A DNA stretch of 64,000 nucleotides from Pseudomonadaceae bacterium (GTDB lineage: Bacteria; Pseudomonadota; Gammaproteobacteria; Pseudomonadales; Azotimanducaceae): NCBI GenBank assembly GCA_024743175.1, contig JANSXA010000015.1, positions 41,423-105,422 of the forward strand, written 5' to 3'. The position numbers and the translations under genes were made by a program. Positions 26,043-34,070 of the stretch are shown here, piece after piece. A model generated the notes under the pieces. That model did no database searches, was not told where the DNA came from, and saw only the letters and a program-made list of their open reading frames with translations. Within the stretch, counting starts at the first letter, position 1; every line of letters starts with the position of its first letter.

Positions 26043-27326
26043 TCACCTGCGAGGTTCGGGTACGTAAAAGCGTACGACTGCGCCGCCGATAACAAGAAAG
26101 CAGATCGAACAGATGAAAACGGATAAATAGCCGAAGTATGCTGCGAGCAGCCCACCAAGCAGAGGACCGATGGTTCCGGCAACTTCAGACGCGGTGTTGG
26201 CAATCGCAATTCGGATAGGCAGATCGTCCCGAACGCCGAACTCCAGCGTCAGATTCTGTGACGAGTTCTGGAAACCCTGCACTGCCGCACCGATACCAAT
26301 AAACACCACAACTGTCAGGAACACACCTGAAGAAAAAATCAACAGCAGCGTTGCCACAACCCACATCGCAATCGAAAGCAGGAAGACCAGCCGAAATCCA
26401 CTCCTGTCGGCAAGGCTACCCCAGACAAGATTAGACACCGTGCCAGCCAAAGTAAAAGCAAAGGTAACCATGCCGAGCAGCTGTCCTGTCAGACCCAGTG
26501 ACTGCCCGGCGTAAAGAATGTAGAACGGCATTGCCATCCGGCCCATGGTCGCCAGTGATCGCGCGAGGAAGTAGCGTGTAAAGGCAGGATCGTCTCGCAA
26601 CAGTTGTGGCAAATCCTGCAGTCTGTCGCGAAGATTCTGCTTGCGCTGCACCGTCGGTGGTTCTGGCTCTCGAATCAAAAGCAACAGCGCCAACCCGACG
26701 CTGGTCAATACAAAGGCAAGCAGAAATATCCAGGAATATCCAATCGCAGTAGGGTCGTCTCCCAGAAAATAGTGTCCACCCACCCAGGCGACACCCGCAG
26801 ATGTCACCCCGGCGAGAAAATTTCGTAATCCCGTCAGACGACCACGCTTGGAAACCGGAATAACCTTCGACATCAGAAAATTGAAAATCACACCCTGCAT
26901 GCCCTGGAACAGGCCGAAAAACAGGAGACAGAAGATAATGGCAATCAAGGCGGCTTCGCTGTCCAGGAAAAAACCCGACAGCGCAATCAGCAGAACACTG
27001 GCGCGCATGGCACCACCTGTTAAAAAGCCAACTGGAAGCACACGTTTACGGTGCTCAATCAGGTTTGCACCGATCAGCGGGGTCAGCATCATACCCAGGG
27101 CGTTAACAGACAAGGCGACGCCCACCATCAATTCAGAACCCCCTGAAAGCAAGAGAATGTAGGCAGGCAGAAAAGTAGGCGCCATGAGCAGACGAAAGCC
27201 GGTTTGACCCAGCATGCCGTGACCCAGGTGAATTATGAAGTTTCTGGTGAGGTCACGCTGAATCTGTATCTGATAGCGCTGTTCACCATGCTTTTGCGCA
27301 AATCGATTTTTAGGGGTTTCACTCAA
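26043..27326 (-). CDS. MFS transporter
   Basis: The 427-residue protein has twelve predicted membrane helices split by a central charged loop (EPEPPTVQRKQNLRDRLQDLPQLLRDD). Landmarks are GGSELMVGVALSVNALGMMLTPLIGANLIEHRKRV near helices 2-3 and VWGSLADRSGFRLVFLLS in the second half, the MFS loop motif. Substrate unknown; the PTFLPAYI start and absence of a signal are like drug or metabolite exporters. The frame begins with TTG 27326, with no strong ribosome site; the next ATG would remove part of helix 1. Confidence 0.88.
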   Translation of the reverse strand: MSETPKNRFAQKHGEQRYQIQIQRDLTRNFIIHLGHGMLGQTGFRLLMAPTFLPAYILLLSGGSELMVGVALSVNALGMMLTPLIGANLIEHRKRVLPVGFLTGGAMRASVLLIALSGFFLDSEAALIAIIFCLLFFGLFQGMQGVIFNFLMSKVIPVSKRGRLTGLRNFLAGVTSAGVAWVGGHYFLGDDPTAIGYSWIFLLAFVLTSVGLALLLLIREPEPPTVQRKQNLRDRLQDLPQLLRDDPAFTRYFLARSLATMGRMAMPFYILYAGQSLGLTGQLLGMVTFAFTLAGTVSNLVWGSLADRSGFRLVFLLSIAMWVVATLLLIFSSGVFLTVVVFIGIGAAVQGFQNSSQNLTLEFGVRDDLPIRIAIANTASEVAGTIGPLLGGLLAAYFGYLSVFICSICFLVIGGAVVRFYVPEPRR

Positions 27327-27432
27327 GTGTTTGTCATCAACTCAGCCCTGATAAAATTTTTCACGTTTAATGTGTGCGTCAGCAAGCGCAGGACTTTGTC
27401 CGAAGGTTCAAACATAAACACCTCTTTGAACC

Positions 27433-28227
27433 TCAGCGTTCCAGCAAACGCTGGCGAAAGCGTCGCATCCCGGACAACCACCGATCGTAATCGTTGGCTT
27501 TGCGCTGAAAGTAAGTCTCTACTTCCGGATGTGGCAGCACCAGAAAACGCGCATCCTGCACCGCCTCGATACAGGCCTGCGCAACGAAGTCAGGCTCCAG
27601 AATACCGTCTGCCGCGGCCTGACGGGTGTTGGATGATTTCCCTTTCAACGCATTGGGTCCGAGGATGTTGGTGCGTACAGCCTGGGGACACAGCACCGAT
27701 ACACCAATGCCCTGATCTGCATAGTTGATGAGCAACCATTCTGCAAACGCCACCGCAGCATGCTTCGACACTGCGTAGGGGCCTGAGTCTATCTGTGTCA
27801 ACAATCCTGCAGCAGAAGCAGTATTCAGAAAGTAGCCTTCGCCCCGGGCCAGCATACCCGGCATCACCGCCCGGGCTGCCGCCAGGTGGGACCAGGTGTG
27901 CACATTCATCATGCGCTGCCATTCTGCTGTAGACAGGTCCAGCCCGCCTCGTTGTCCATAACCCGCGTTAGAAACAAACAGGTCTATGCGTCCCTGTTGC
28001 GCCTCGATCTCCTGCACCAGTATTTCGATGGCAGCTTCGTCAGCGACATCCAGAGAATGTGCAGTCGCTACATCACCCACCATTTCAGCGGTGACGGCCG
28101 CGTTGTCGCCGTCAAGATCCGTGCACACCACACTGTGAGCACCATGCTGCGCGAGACTGATGGCTAATGCGCGGCCGATGCCAGAACCAGCGCCTGTAAC
28201 AACAGCTACTTTATCCCTGATGTCCAT
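27433..28227 (-). CDS. SDR family oxidoreductase
   Basis: The 264-residue short-chain dehydrogenase shows TGAGSGIG (cofactor), NAGYG, the catalytic Ser in LNTASAAGLLTQ, and YAVSKHA with the Tyr-x3-Lys pair. The acidic residue DLDGD after strand 2 favours NAD(H). The C-terminal extension after residue 220 (FLVLPHPEVETYFQRKANDYDRWLSGMRRF) is of the kind seen in SDRs of steroid or fatty alcohol pathways. The ATG at 28227 has GGGGGAGAG upstream. It is divergent from another SDR at 28364 and may share a control region with it. Confidence 0.93.
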   Translation of the reverse strand: MDIRDKVAVVTGAGSGIGRALAISLAQHGAHSVVCTDLDGDNAAVTAEMVGDVATAHSLDVADEAAIEILVQEIEAQQGRIDLFVSNAGYGQRGGLDLSTAEWQRMMNVHTWSHLAAARAVMPGMLARGEGYFLNTASAAGLLTQIDSGPYAVSKHAAVAFAEWLLINYADQGIGVSVLCPQAVRTNILGPNALKGKSSNTRQAAADGILEPDFVAQACIEAVQDARFLVLPHPEVETYFQRKANDYDRWLSGMRRFRQRLLER

Positions 28228-28363
28228 GAATACTCTCCCCCAGTTGATTGCAATAATGCCGACCCTACAGATGATAAGTGGTCGGTGTGAAGCACACTTT
28301 AATGCCTACAGACACCATTCACGATAACATTCATGACAAAGATGTTTTGCAAGGAGAGCGGGC

Positions 28364-29134
28364 TTGAGTGAATCTGTCATCATTACCGGTGCCGGCAGCG
28401 GCATTGGCCGCGCCGCGGCAGTGTTGTTCGCCGCAAAAGGCTATTCAGTCATCGCGTCCGGGCGGCGCCTGGCTAAACTCGAAGAAACCCGCGAACTGGC
28501 CGAAGCGGGCGCTGGCGCCATCATTCCGGTGGCAGGTGATGTGGGGCTGGCAGATACCGCAGCTGAACTGATCGCTGTCGCTAAGGCAAACGGTAGCCTG
28601 ACCAGCCTGGTGAACAACGCCGGCATCGGCTGGAACTATGGTGTGGAACACCCGGGCTCTATGGCAGCTCTCAAAGATACTTCCTACGAGCAGTGGCGTG
28701 AAGTACTGCGCATCAATCTCGACTCTGTGTTTCACCTCTGCCACGCGGCATTGCCCTTGATGTTGTCCCAGGGTCACGGCAGCATCGTCAACATTGCCAG
28801 TGGCGGTGGTCTTCGCGGCATGGACGACGCGCATACCTACGCTACAGCCAAAGCAGGTGTCATCAATCTGACCCGCTCCCTGGCCCGTGCTTATGGCCCC
28901 AAAGGCATACGCGCGAATGTTGTTGCACCAGGCTTCGTCGACACAGACATGGTGGAATCGGTGCTGGAGTCTGACATGAATCCTTTTGCTGACGAGACGT
29001 TACGCTTTCAGGTATCGCCTCTTGGTCGGCCTGGCACCCCGGAGGAGATTGCCGACACCATCTATTTCATGGCCATCACAGCCACCTACTGCAATGGCTC
29101 GGTGCTCACCGTCGACGGCGGCAGCCTGGCCTGA
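28364..29134 (+). CDS. SDR family oxidoreductase (FabG-like)
   Basis: The 256-residue SDR has TGAGSGIG, NNAGIGWNYG, the catalytic Ser in IVNIASGGGL, YATAKAGV with Tyr/Lys and the FabG-like end NGSVLTVDGGSLA. The Arg-rich ASGRRLAKLE after strand 2 favours NADP(H). The start is TTG 28364, supported by an AGGAG Shine-Dalgarno 8 nt upstream; a downstream ATG would remove the cofactor site. It is divergent from the SDR at 27433. 3-oxoacyl or secondary alcohol oxidation is likely, but the substrate is not known. Confidence 0.94.
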   Translation: MSESVIITGAGSGIGRAAAVLFAAKGYSVIASGRRLAKLEETRELAEAGAGAIIPVAGDVGLADTAAELIAVAKANGSLTSLVNNAGIGWNYGVEHPGSMAALKDTSYEQWREVLRINLDSVFHLCHAALPLMLSQGHGSIVNIASGGGLRGMDDAHTYATAKAGVINLTRSLARAYGPKGIRANVVAPGFVDTDMVESVLESDMNPFADETLRFQVSPLGRPGTPEEIADTIYFMAITATYCNGSVLTVDGGSLA

Positions 29135-29196
29135 ACAGTGTGGAGGTGCACTCTTACCCTACAATTCGGAATGTCGCCGAAACTGACTGATGCCCG

Positions 29197-29823
29197 ATGA
29201 ATAAGTCCACACGATACCGCGGCCGTGTCACTACCTGGAAAGATGACCGTGGTTACGGGTTTATCACCCCGAACGGCGGCGGAAGTGAAGTGTTTGTGCA
29301 TATCAGTGCACTTAAGAATCGGAGCCGTCGCCTCGCGGAAAACGAAACTGTTGAGTATCAGATCAGGACTGATGCCCAGGGACGCAGACAAGCATTTCGT
29401 GTTCGGACTGCTGACGACAGTACAGAGAAATCCAAAGGCGGCAACCGCGCCACACCAATTGTGTTCGCCGGCCTGTTTATTGCCCTTGTTGCTGGGCTTG
29501 TGGCTGCCGGCAAGCTGCCATCCTTCATGTTTGCAATCTATTCTGGTATGAGCACCCTGGCGTTTATAACCTACGCCTTGGACAAATCTGCTGCCCGAAG
29601 GGATGCATCGCGTACGCCAGAAAAGAACCTGCACCTGCTTGCTTTAGCCGGAGGCTGGCCGGGCGCGCTTGTTGCACGCCACCTCTTGCGTCATAAATCA
29701 AAAAAGCAGCCTTTTGTGCAGATGTTCTGGGTGACCGTAGTGATCAACAGCATTGCGCTTGTGTGGTCAATGACATCTCAAGGCCAGCACTTTCTGCAAT
29801 CAGTAACCACTTCTTTCGGGTGA
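29197..29823 (+). CDS. Cold-shock domain / DUF1294 fusion membrane protein
   Basis: The 208-residue protein starts with a cold-shock domain, RGRVTTWKDDRGYGFITPNGGGSEVFVHISAL with the RNP1 (GYGFI) and RNP2 (VFVHI) motifs (residues about 8-70). A DUF1294 membrane part follows: AGLFIALVAGLVAAGKLP, ITYALDKSAARRDASRTPE and the signature LALAGGWPGALVARHLLRHKSKK, QPFVQMFWVTVVINSIALVW. CSD-DUF1294 fusions are common and uncharacterised. The 3' third of this gene has a diverged copy at 48461-48643. Confidence 0.93.
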   Translation: MNKSTRYRGRVTTWKDDRGYGFITPNGGGSEVFVHISALKNRSRRLAENETVEYQIRTDAQGRRQAFRVRTADDSTEKSKGGNRATPIVFAGLFIALVAGLVAAGKLPSFMFAIYSGMSTLAFITYALDKSAARRDASRTPEKNLHLLALAGGWPGALVARHLLRHKSKKQPFVQMFWVTVVINSIALVWSMTSQGQHFLQSVTTSFG

Positions 29824-29978
29824 CGAATTTATGCAGTTCTTCAACCATCCAGGCCGCGCGTTGCATCCAGAGAATCACCACTCTATATTCCGGTTATCGC
29901 TGCAACAGCAACCGCCGATCATTGCAGGCCAACATCAAATGACCAAGTACACACTGATTCTAATTTCCGGAATGTTCC

Positions 29979-30899
29979 ATGACCGCGTCTGAATTCTGGG
30001 GACGCCGTGCCCGAAACATGGAAGAAATGGCGCAGATCTCCGCGCGCACAAGCGACACAAAGCAGACACTGGCCTCCATCAGTGCCTACCAACCTCAGCC
30101 AACCGACGTCATCATATCTCCCGCGGGCAAGTGCGGTACCACCCTGCTGCAACAGACCTTTAACACCCTCCGCACACGCGGCGACATGGATTTTGATGAC
30201 ATATCACGGGTAGTACCCTGGATAGAAACAGCTAAAAGTCTTGGCATAGAGATAAACGCGCCACAGGTCGCCAAACCTCGTGGGTTCAAAAGTCACCTAT
30301 CCTGGAACCATGTGCCGAAAGGGGCGAAGTACATTGTTTCTCTGCGCAATCCGCAGGACGCGTTCGTGTCTGCTTATCGATTTATGGAAGGCTGGTTTTT
30401 TGAACCAGGCACGATCTCTTACGAAGAATTTTTTGAACGCAACAAAAGTAGCCGGGAAAAAGGATTGGATCACTGGACACATCTGGTCAGCTGGTGGGAC
30501 CAACGCAACAACGCGGATGTGCTGCTGTTGTCCTATGAGCATATGGTGGAAAACCCTGCGCTGATGATCAGGCGAGTGGCACGCTTCTGTGATATCGCGC
30601 TGGATGATGAACTTTTAGCACTGACGCTGGAACACACTTCCCGACCCTTCATGTTGGCGCACAAGGACCGATTTGATGACGCGCTCATGCGCGAAAACTC
30701 CGAACGCCTTGGCGGTCTTCCGCCAGGCAGCGACTCGGCCAAAGTGCGCGCGACAGGTACGCAACATCGCCGAGAAGAGTTGCCTGAAAGTATCCGTCAG
30801 CAATTCGAAGATATCTGGCAGACAGATATTCTTCCGCCTACTGGTTTTTCAGACTATGCGGCACTGGAAACTGAACTGCGCACCCTACCCGGCAACTGA
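29979..30899 (+). CDS. Sulfotransferase family protein
   Basis: The 306-residue protein contains the PAPS-binding loop SPAGKCGTTLLQQTF (5'-phosphosulfate motif) near residue 47 and the 3'-phosphate motif RNPQDAFVSAYRFM near residue 124. LSYEHMVENPALMIRRVARFCDI in the C-terminal half is typical of the aryl/steroid type sulfotransferase domain. The acceptor is unknown and could be an alcohol, sterol or sugar. It converges with the His-rich gene with only 7 bp between stops. Confidence 0.9.
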   Translation: MTASEFWGRRARNMEEMAQISARTSDTKQTLASISAYQPQPTDVIISPAGKCGTTLLQQTFNTLRTRGDMDFDDISRVVPWIETAKSLGIEINAPQVAKPRGFKSHLSWNHVPKGAKYIVSLRNPQDAFVSAYRFMEGWFFEPGTISYEEFFERNKSSREKGLDHWTHLVSWWDQRNNADVLLLSYEHMVENPALMIRRVARFCDIALDDELLALTLEHTSRPFMLAHKDRFDDALMRENSERLGGLPPGSDSAKVRATGTQHRREELPESIRQQFEDIWQTDILPPTGFSDYAALETELRTLPGN

Positions 30900-30906
30900 C
30901 ACACTG

Positions 30907-31284
30907 CTACCGGTAATGCCTGCGATAATCGCCGCCTTTGTAGCCGTGGCGTCCATGTTGGCGATAGTGCCGTTTATGTTTGGCATGCTGTCGACCCTTG
31001 TAATATCGATCGTGGTAGCGTCCCTTGTAATAACGATCATGGCCTCGTTTGTAGTGGCGATCGTAAGCGTAGTGGTCCCTGTGTCTTCGATAGTGCCGGT
31101 TGTCATCGTCCAGAGAATCAATAATCAGATAGGCAACCGCAGCACCCGCCAGCACTTCGACGATGTCGTGTCGCTGATGGTCTGCACTGGCAGTCAGGGG
31201 CGTCATCAATAACAGAGTAATACCTGCTGCCGCGAGGAATTTCGGTCGAGATGGATTGTTTAATCGCTTCGTGTCGGTATTCAT
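30907..31284 (-). CDS. Exported low-complexity His/Tyr/Arg-rich protein
   Basis: The 125-residue product has a signal peptide (FLAAAGITLLLMTPLTASA), a short hydrophobic segment (IVEVLAGAAVAYLIIDSL) and a tail of about 70 residues rich in His, Arg, Tyr and Lys, with near repeats such as HDRYYKGR and RYYKGRQH. The tail could bind metal, DNA or polyanions, or be a periplasmic matrix protein; no family is recognised. AAGGAA 7 nt before ATG 31284 supports the start. The antisense frames across the repeats are shadows. Confidence 0.75.
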   Translation of the reverse strand: MNTDTKRLNNPSRPKFLAAAGITLLLMTPLTASADHQRHDIVEVLAGAAVAYLIIDSLDDDNRHYRRHRDHYAYDRHYKRGHDRYYKGRYHDRYYKGRQHAKHKRHYRQHGRHGYKGGDYRRHYR

Positions 31285-31456
31285 TGCTTTGTTCCTTGAT
31301 CAACTTCTTTATCAAAGTTGCGGTCAGGATAGCGATTACAGCCTGACTGCAGGATGAATAGAATCTGTCTGTTTCCTGAACGCCTCAACACCCCTCGCCA
31401 TCACAGCACGCGTTAGGGCAAACTAACTGCTCAACAAATGACAGTGGAGAAAACAC

Positions 31457-31924
31457 ATGCAAGGCCCTACCCGAACGATGAATCTGGATGAAGTCCGCGC
31501 CTATACCGGCAAAGAAATCGGCGTGTCTGAATGGTTTACCCTGGACCAGGACAAGATCAACGGCTTTGCGGATCTCACCGAAGATCACATGTTCCTGCAT
31601 GTGAATCCGGAAGCCGCAAAAGCAACACCCTATGGCGGCACCATTGCCCACGGGCTGCTGACTTTATCCATGATGCCGGTCATGGCGTATCAGGCTGTAC
31701 CCGGCGTGGAAGGCACCAGGATGGGTGTTAACTATGGTTACGATAAAGTGCGCTTCATGGCGCCGGTGAAAAGCGGCAAACGCATCCGCGGCCACTTCTC
31801 CATCAAGAGTGTGGATGACAAAGGAGATGGTCGATTTGCGCTGAATCAGGGTGTAACCATCGAGATTGAAGGAGAAGATAAACCCGCGCTGGCGGCGGAC
31901 TGGGTCACTATGATCTGGATGTAA
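31457..31924 (+). CDS. MaoC-family (R)-specific enoyl-CoA hydratase-like protein
   Basis: The 155-residue hot-dog protein starts LDEVRAYTGKEIGVSEWFTL and has the hydratase motif FADLTEDHMFLHVNPEAA with Asp/His, then GGTIAHGLLTLSMMP. PhaJ-like members make (R)-3-hydroxyacyl-CoA from enoyl-CoA, the precursor for polyhydroxyalkanoates. Its place just before a PhaE-like and a PhaC gene agrees with that job, although other MaoC proteins act on other enoyl thioesters. ATG 31457 has GGAG upstream. Confidence 0.92.
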   Translation: MQGPTRTMNLDEVRAYTGKEIGVSEWFTLDQDKINGFADLTEDHMFLHVNPEAAKATPYGGTIAHGLLTLSMMPVMAYQAVPGVEGTRMGVNYGYDKVRFMAPVKSGKRIRGHFSIKSVDDKGDGRFALNQGVTIEIEGEDKPALAADWVTMIWM

Positions 31925-32012
31925 CGCTTGCTTACTGGACGGCTGAATTACCGGTGTTGACCGCCGGACATTGGTGTACCAGACTGTTCAGCAGGAACAG
32001 AGGGAGATCGAA

Positions 32013-32393
32013 ATGGCTGACAAACAAACCGATCCGGCTGATGCTTTTGCCAAGCTAGTCAGCGATTGGGAACGCAACTTCGACAGCATGGCTAACAAGA
32101 TCATGGGTACAGACGAGTTCAGTCAATCCATGAATCAGTTTCAGAACCTGCAGCTTGCCATGCAGAAAAGGTTCAACGAAGCTATGGCGCAACATCTGCT
32201 CAACCTCAACATGCCCAGCCGGGACGATATCCTGCGTCTCGGTGAAAGCATCCGCTCCGTTGAAAAACGTCTGGCCTCCATTGAGACCACGTTAGCGAAG
32301 AAGAAAAAGAAAAAATCCGGCAAGGATGCCAGTAAAAAACCACCACGCACCAAACTGCCGCCCAGCATGCGAAGCGAGGCTGATCATGAGTGA
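32013..32393 (+). CDS. Short PhaE-like subunit of a class III PHA synthase
   Basis: The 126-residue protein is helical and charged (FAKLVSDWERNFDSMANKIM, MNQFQNLQLAMQKRFNEAMA, LNLNMPSRDDILRLGESIRSVEKRLASIE) and ends in a Lys-rich tail (KKKKKKSGKDASKKPPR). The segment NLNMPSRDDILRLGESIRSVEKRL is the conserved C-terminal part of PhaE, which is normally about 300-400 residues, so this is a miniature version. It overlaps phaC by 8 nt (ATG inside GATCATGAGTGA), consistent with a stoichiometric complex. ATG 32013 has AGGGAG 7 nt upstream. Confidence 0.72.
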   Translation: MADKQTDPADAFAKLVSDWERNFDSMANKIMGTDEFSQSMNQFQNLQLAMQKRFNEAMAQHLLNLNMPSRDDILRLGESIRSVEKRLASIETTLAKKKKKKSGKDASKKPPRTKLPPSMRSEADHE

Positions 32394-33456
32394 AACCAGA
32401 GCTAACGTCATGGATCGAGCGGGCAAACTGGTTGAACGCACGATTGCCAGAAATCTGAAAGGGCTGGATTTTCTGACGATGCCGCCGGCCAAAGTCGGGC
32501 TGACACCAAAAGAGGTGTTGTATGAGCGCGGCACGCTGCGGCTTTACCATTACCTGCCTCAGGCAGACGAGCTTTATCGCGTACCCATTCTGCTGGTCAT
32601 GGCAACGACTAACAAAGCTTATGTATTCGACCTGGCGCCAGGGCAGAGTATGGTCGAATACCTGCTCAAAGAAGGTTTTGATGTTTACGTCATCGACTGG
32701 GAACCCCCACTTCCGGAAGAACGCGGTCTGTCCCTTGCAGATTACACCCAGGATTTTATTCCCACCTGCGTGCAGATGGTGATAGATGATTCAGGTGAGC
32801 CCGACCTCTCTATTGTCGGTTACTGCATGGGCGGTGTGCTGTCGCTTATCTACGCAGCCAGCCACACCGATGGCCCACTCAAGAATCTCGCCTGCCTGAC
32901 GACACCTGTGAACTGGGCCGAAATGGGGCTCACTCGAATCTGGAGTGATGAAAAACATTTTGACGTCGACCGACTGGTAGACACCTTAGGTGTCATTCCC
33001 CAGGACTTTGTGCAGGCGTCTTTCGAGATGCTAAGGCCGGCGCAGAAATCCGCATCACAGATTCGTGTGTGGGAAAAAATGTGGGACGATGAATTTGTAA
33101 AATCGTATCGCGCCTTTGACCGTTGGGGTAACGAAACTCTTCCTTTGGCGGGGGAATATTTCCGTGATACCACCAAAGAGCTGATGTGGGCTAACAAACT
33201 CTATAAGGGTAACCTTGTAGTCAACGGCAAGAGCGCAAAACTCTCCGATATAACCGTGCCGATCATGGCCGCAATGGCGGAGCACGATCACATCGTCGCT
33301 TATGATGCGAGCAAGCCTTTATTAGAACTGGTGGGTTCTGAAGACAAAGAGGAAATTGTGTTAAAAGGCGGGCATGTCAGTCTGATTGCCGGCCCCAACG
33401 CAGTAAGACGGATGTGGCCAAAACTGGCCGAATGGTTAGGAGAGAGATCGGTATGA
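32386..33456 (+). CDS. phaC: Class III poly(3-hydroxyalkanoate) synthase catalytic subunit
   Basis: The 356-residue alpha/beta-hydrolase fold protein has the PHA synthase lipase-like box GYCMGG with nucleophile Cys147, Asp301 in AEHDHIVAY and His330 in GGHVSLIAG. The spacing is almost the same as in known class III PhaC, together with VIDWEPPLPEERGLSLADY. Class III enzymes polymerise (R)-3-hydroxyacyl-CoA with a PhaE partner, which the overlapping preceding gene could supply. ATG 32386 is preferred to an earlier in-frame ATG at 32326. Substrate chain length cannot be read from the sequence. Confidence 0.92.
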   Translation: MSETRANVMDRAGKLVERTIARNLKGLDFLTMPPAKVGLTPKEVLYERGTLRLYHYLPQADELYRVPILLVMATTNKAYVFDLAPGQSMVEYLLKEGFDVYVIDWEPPLPEERGLSLADYTQDFIPTCVQMVIDDSGEPDLSIVGYCMGGVLSLIYAASHTDGPLKNLACLTTPVNWAEMGLTRIWSDEKHFDVDRLVDTLGVIPQDFVQASFEMLRPAQKSASQIRVWEKMWDDEFVKSYRAFDRWGNETLPLAGEYFRDTTKELMWANKLYKGNLVVNGKSAKLSDITVPIMAAMAEHDHIVAYDASKPLLELVGSEDKEEIVLKGGHVSLIAGPNAVRRMWPKLAEWLGERSV

Positions 33457-34040
33457 GTGAATCCACACGCTATCCTCGCACCCAGGAAATTAAAGGCGGA
33501 GCTGTCTCGCTGGACCTGATGACGCCAGACATGGAAGCCGAGGTGCTGACCTTTGCCAAAACGCTGGACCCCCACGACCTGCTTTTTCTGCGTCGCGACA
33601 TTACACAGCCGAAAGTGCTCTCCGCCTGGTCAAAACAACTGGAAACCGGCGAAATCACCAGTTTAATCGCTCGCTCAGACGGTCAGATGTTAGGCTGCAC
33701 CGCCGTGGTACGGGACGAACGCAGCTGGTCACCGCACGTTGGTGAACTGCGTGTGCTGGTCAGCCCGGCAGGTAAAGAGCGCGGACTGGGCAGGCTGTTG
33801 ATTCAGGAGAGTTTTCTCATCGCTTTAAGCCTGAAGCTGCAGAAGCTCACTGCCCATATGACCGTTGATCAGACCAGCGCCATTAACGTTTTTGAAGAGA
33901 TGGGCTTCAAGCCTGAAGCGCTCTTAAAGGACCAGGTAATGGACCAGGCTGGAGAAAAGCACGATATCGTGATTCTGAGTCACGACGTTGAAGGCTTTCA
34001 GTCTCAGATGCAGGCGTATGGAATGACGGATCTGTACTAG
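33453..34040 (+). CDS. GNAT family N-acetyltransferase in the PHA cluster
   Basis: The 195-residue protein has the GNAT core: CTAVVRDERSWSPHVGELRVLVSPAGKERGLGRLLIQESFLIAL, where V(R/G)xxGLGRLL is the acetyl-CoA loop, and a C-terminal INVFEEMGFKPEALLKDQVMDQ strand. It starts with ATGA overlapping the phaC stop (33453-33456), so it is translationally coupled to PHA synthase. The acceptor is unknown. Its presence in a PHA operon is unusual and may point to control of the synthase, granule protein or CoA pool (inference). Confidence 0.85.
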   Translation: MSESTRYPRTQEIKGGAVSLDLMTPDMEAEVLTFAKTLDPHDLLFLRRDITQPKVLSAWSKQLETGEITSLIARSDGQMLGCTAVVRDERSWSPHVGELRVLVSPAGKERGLGRLLIQESFLIALSLKLQKLTAHMTVDQTSAINVFEEMGFKPEALLKDQVMDQAGEKHDIVILSHDVEGFQSQMQAYGMTDLY

Positions 34041-34070
34041 CAGTTTCACCGGTAGCCTCGGAAACGCACC

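Noticed and set aside
30940..31130. Repeats around the His-rich gene as a CRISPR array
   Set aside because: Repeats are short, imperfect and in codon phase with HDRYYKGR-type peptides.
30673..31212. 179-codon plus-strand frame over the sulfotransferase end and the His-rich gene
   Set aside because: Its Val/Ile-rich repeated part is the complement of the HDRYYKGR-type coding repeats, and the first part is out of frame with the sulfotransferase.
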